Assembly (NCBI RefSeq): GCF_002886045.1
Contig: NZ_CP025791.1
Span: 1,262,001-1,326,000, forward strand
Direction: 5' to 3'
Origin: Flavivirga eckloniae
GTDB taxonomy: Bacteria; Bacteroidota; Bacteroidia; Flavobacteriales; Flavobacteriaceae
Length of the DNA stretch: 64,000 nucleotides
Notes under the pieces: model-generated
Told to the model about the DNA's origin: nothing
The model's database searches: none
The model's input: only the letters and a program-made list of their open reading frames with translations
Position numbers and translations under genes: made by a program
Shown: positions 61,904 through 64,000 of the stretch, piece after piece
Layout of the letters: each line of letters starts with the position of its first letter
Position numbering within the stretch: position 1 is the stretch's first letter

Positions 61904-63763
61904 TTGAATTATTTAACAGTTGAAAACATATCAAAATCCTACGGAGAGCTAACACTTTTTGAAGACATTTCCTTTAGCGTACATAAAGATCAGAAAATTG
62001 CTTTTGTTGCAAAAAACGGAACTGGCAAAACCTCCATCTTAAATATTATTTCGGGTGATGATGAATCCGATTCTGGCTCTGTAGTCTATAGAAAAGGTAT
62101 TGCCGTATCGTTTCTATCTCAAGACCCTAAATTTGATGATAAGCTAACTATTGAAGAAACCATTTTTGCGAGCGACAACCCTATTTTAAAGGTTATTGCC
62201 AATTACGAAAAAGCACTCTTAAACCCAGATGACACTGATGCATACCAAACTGCTTTCGAACAGATGGAACAACATCAGGCATGGGATTTTGAAACACTAT
62301 ACAAACAAATCCTTTTTAAACTAAAACTGGATAATTTAAGCCAAAAAGTAAGCACACTTTCTGGTGGACAAAAAAAACGACTATCGCTTGCCAATGCCTT
62401 AATAAATAAACCCGATTTGTTAATACTAGACGAGCCTACAAACCATTTGGATCTGGAAATGATTGAGTGGCTGGAAGCTTTTTTTGCCAAGGAAAACATT
62501 ACACTGTTTATGGTAACACACGATCGCTATTTTTTAGAACGTGTTTGCAACGAAATTATAGAATTAGACGAAGGCAAGCTATACAGTTATAAAGGTAATT
62601 ATTCCTATTACCTAGAAAAACGAGAAGCAAGAATAGAACGTGAATCTGTTGAATTAGGCAAAGCAAAACAACTGTTTAAAAAAGAATTGTCCTGGATGCG
62701 CCGACAGCCAAAAGCCAGAACAACCAAATCGAAATCTCGAATCGACGATTTTAAAGATATAAAGCATCGTGCCCACCAACGTAGAAACGATCATGAAGTT
62801 CAACTTGAATTAAACATGGAACGTCTCGGCAGTAAAATTTTAGAATTTCATAAAGTATCAAAAGCATTTAAAGACAAGACCATACTTGACAAGTTCGAAT
62901 ACACGTTCCAAAAAGGAGAACGTGCCGGTATAATAGGTAAAAATGGTACAGGAAAAACGACCTTTCTAAATATATTAACCCAAACAGCACAGCCAGATTC
63001 CGGTAAAGTAGTAAAGGGAGATACGGTAAAGTTCGGATACTACACCCAAAATGGAATTACTATAAAACCCGAACAAAAAGTTATAGACGTTATTAGAGAG
63101 TTCGGAGACTATATTCCACTAAAAAAGGGCAGACAAATTAGCGCACAGCAACTTTTAGAACGTTTTTTATTCAGTAGAAAAAAGCAATACGATTTTGTTG
63201 AAAAATTAAGCGGAGGTGAACGCAAACGCCTGTATTTATGTACTGTTTTAATTCAGAATCCAAACTTCTTGATTCTTGATGAGCCTACTAACGATTTAGA
63301 TATCGTAACACTTAATGTACTCGAAAGTTTTCTTCTGGATTTTCCCGGTTGTGTTATTGTCGTATCTCACGACCGTTATTTTATGGATAAGGTTGTAGAC
63401 CACCTTTTTGTATTTAAAGGCGAAGGCGTTATAGAGGATTTCCCAGGAAATTATACAGACTATAGAGTTTACGAAGATAGTCAGCCTGTCGTTTCAAATG
63501 TACAGGAAGATAAAAAGGATAAAAATGCCTGGAAGAAAAACGAGTCCAAACTATCATATAACGAAGAAAAAGAGCTTAAAAACATTGAAAGTAAATTAAA
63601 ATCGTTGGCATTCGATAAGAAAGAACTAGAACATAAATTCAATAATCCAGATCTTACACAAGATGACATAAATAAGTTATCTGATGAATTACAAAAAATT
63701 ATAGATACTATTGAAGCTAAAGAAGAACGTTGGTTTGAGTTGTCTGCTAAACTTGAAGATTGA
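61904..63763 (+). CDS. ABC-F family ATPase (Uup/EttA-like)
   Basis: The protein from the preferred TTG start (NYLTVENISKSYGELTLF) is 619 residues; another TTG six codons upstream (61886) is less likely. It has two ABC ATPase domains without membrane segments (Walker A GTGKTS and GKNGTGKTT, signatures LSGGQKKR and LSGGERKR), the ABC-F linker (KELSWMRRQPKARTTKSKSRID), and a C-terminal coiled-coil (ELKNIESKLKSLAFDKKELEHKF) as in Uup. ABC-F proteins act on ribosomes or branched DNA. It is divergent from wza. Confidence 0.92.
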   Translation: MNYLTVENISKSYGELTLFEDISFSVHKDQKIAFVAKNGTGKTSILNIISGDDESDSGSVVYRKGIAVSFLSQDPKFDDKLTIEETIFASDNPILKVIANYEKALLNPDDTDAYQTAFEQMEQHQAWDFETLYKQILFKLKLDNLSQKVSTLSGGQKKRLSLANALINKPDLLILDEPTNHLDLEMIEWLEAFFAKENITLFMVTHDRYFLERVCNEIIELDEGKLYSYKGNYSYYLEKREARIERESVELGKAKQLFKKELSWMRRQPKARTTKSKSRIDDFKDIKHRAHQRRNDHEVQLELNMERLGSKILEFHKVSKAFKDKTILDKFEYTFQKGERAGIIGKNGTGKTTFLNILTQTAQPDSGKVVKGDTVKFGYYTQNGITIKPEQKVIDVIREFGDYIPLKKGRQISAQQLLERFLFSRKKQYDFVEKLSGGERKRLYLCTVLIQNPNFLILDEPTNDLDIVTLNVLESFLLDFPGCVIVVSHDRYFMDKVVDHLFVFKGEGVIEDFPGNYTDYRVYEDSQPVVSNVQEDKKDKNAWKKNESKLSYNEEKELKNIESKLKSLAFDKKELEHKFNNPDLTQDDINKLSDELQKIIDTIEAKEERWFELSAKLED

Positions 63764-63852
63764 TTTAGTTATTTCACAGATAATCAAAGAGTTAACACTG
63801 AGACACACTAAGGTTTAGTTTATCCTCGCTAAAACGCCAAGACATGAAACGT

Positions 63853-63929
63853 CACTGAATACCGAACACTGAACACTGAATACTGAATACTGAATACTGC
63901 AAACCAAACACTGAACACTGAACACTAAA
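63853..63929 (+). repeat. Perfectly phased 11-unit heptamer array ending at a start codon
   Basis: Eleven consecutive 7-bp units without a gap: CACTGAA, TACCGAA, CACTGAA, CACTGAA, TACTGAA, TACTGAA, TACTGCA, AACCAAA, CACTGAA, CACTGAA, CACTAAA. The next three bases are the ATG of the following gene. A CTCGCTAAAACGCCAAGAC repeat (63825-63843) lies just before it. Confidence 0.93.
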
Positions 63930-64000
63930 ATGTATCAAATCATTCAATACATAAAATTTTTAGTAAGGTCTACCAATCAACACGGTGTGCACTCTCCCTT
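63930..64000 (+). CDS. N-terminus of a SAM-dependent methyltransferase-like protein (runs off window)
   Basis: Only 23 codons are visible, reading MYQIIQYIKFLVRSTNQHGV then HSPF. The STNQHGVHSPF motif is characteristic of the N-terminus of a flavobacterial class I methyltransferase group. The start codon directly follows a heptamer array, so the leader is repeat DNA. Confidence 0.6.
   Translation, partial: MYQIIQYIKFLVRSTNQHGVHSP

Overview
The window is AT-rich, densely coded DNA from a Bacteroidota chromosome, most likely a marine member of the Flavobacteriaceae. The evidence is the gene content: a PorV2-type type IX secretion homologue, a DUF3276/PUR-alpha protein, a long NusB, a zinc-less RecQ, a cyclophilin-FKBP fusion and a MoxR/DUF58 'Bat-type' operon. 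Bacteroidota-type promoter elements (TAnnTTTG) are present, and several genes start with TTG. No rRNA, tRNA, CRISPR array, prophage or classical insertion sequence was recognised.

Layout. 1-4.0 kb: a partial NUDIX hydrolase, a cyclophilin lipoprotein, a lone sulfatase lipoprotein and a TRIC-type channel. 4.0-10.3 kb: an RDD membrane protein divergent from a SpoIIM / DUF4129 / DUF4350 / MoxR / DUF58 operon. 10.7-12.3 kb: a divergent dps-oxyR oxidative-stress pair. 12.5-19.6 kb: yajC, a DUF1573 lipoprotein, nusB, an MdlA-like ABC exporter half, a PUR-alpha protein, a CsaA-like protein, a thioredoxin-like protein, a GNAT acetyltransferase, a YfiT/DinB protein and an unknown. 19.7-23.3 kb: the cyclophilin-FKBP fusion and recQ. 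23.5-26.5 kb: a kdsD / tatC / carboxymuconolactone decarboxylase / lptB cluster. 27.0-28.9 kb: an SPFH protein with a 58-codon ribbon-helix-helix gene, then a GIY-YIG nuclease gene between two copies of a REPIN-like element. 28.9-33.0 kb: DUF808, pssA, porV2-like and DUF4105/Lnb-like genes.

33.3-61.8 kb is one long minus-strand surface-polysaccharide locus of 25 genes. It reads from a well-formed promoter before wza through a tyrosine autokinase (wzc), ABC exporter (wzm, wzt), pyruvyltransferase, methyltransferase, aminotransferase plus PglD/NeuD-like acetyltransferase, a dozen glycosyltransferases, neuA-neuB-neuC sialic-acid genes, an O-antigen-ligase/polymerase-type protein and finally the initiating sugar-phosphate transferase. 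Together these suggest a sialic-acid-containing glycan, possibly methyl-capped and pyruvylated, exported by Wzm/Wzt under control of a Wza/Wzc system. An ABC-F ATPase and the start of a methyltransferase gene close the window.

The most unusual signal is in the non-coding DNA. Short tandem arrays built on several different words, all with a 7-bp period, occupy four intergenic sites plus a short fifth array. They often run exactly up to, or into, a start or stop codon. A second repeat family (TCTCGCRAAG...GCTAAG) sits beside three of them. The GIY-YIG gene framed by two diverged ~180-200 bp palindrome-pair elements looks like a small mobile cassette. These two systems are the best candidates for something not yet described.
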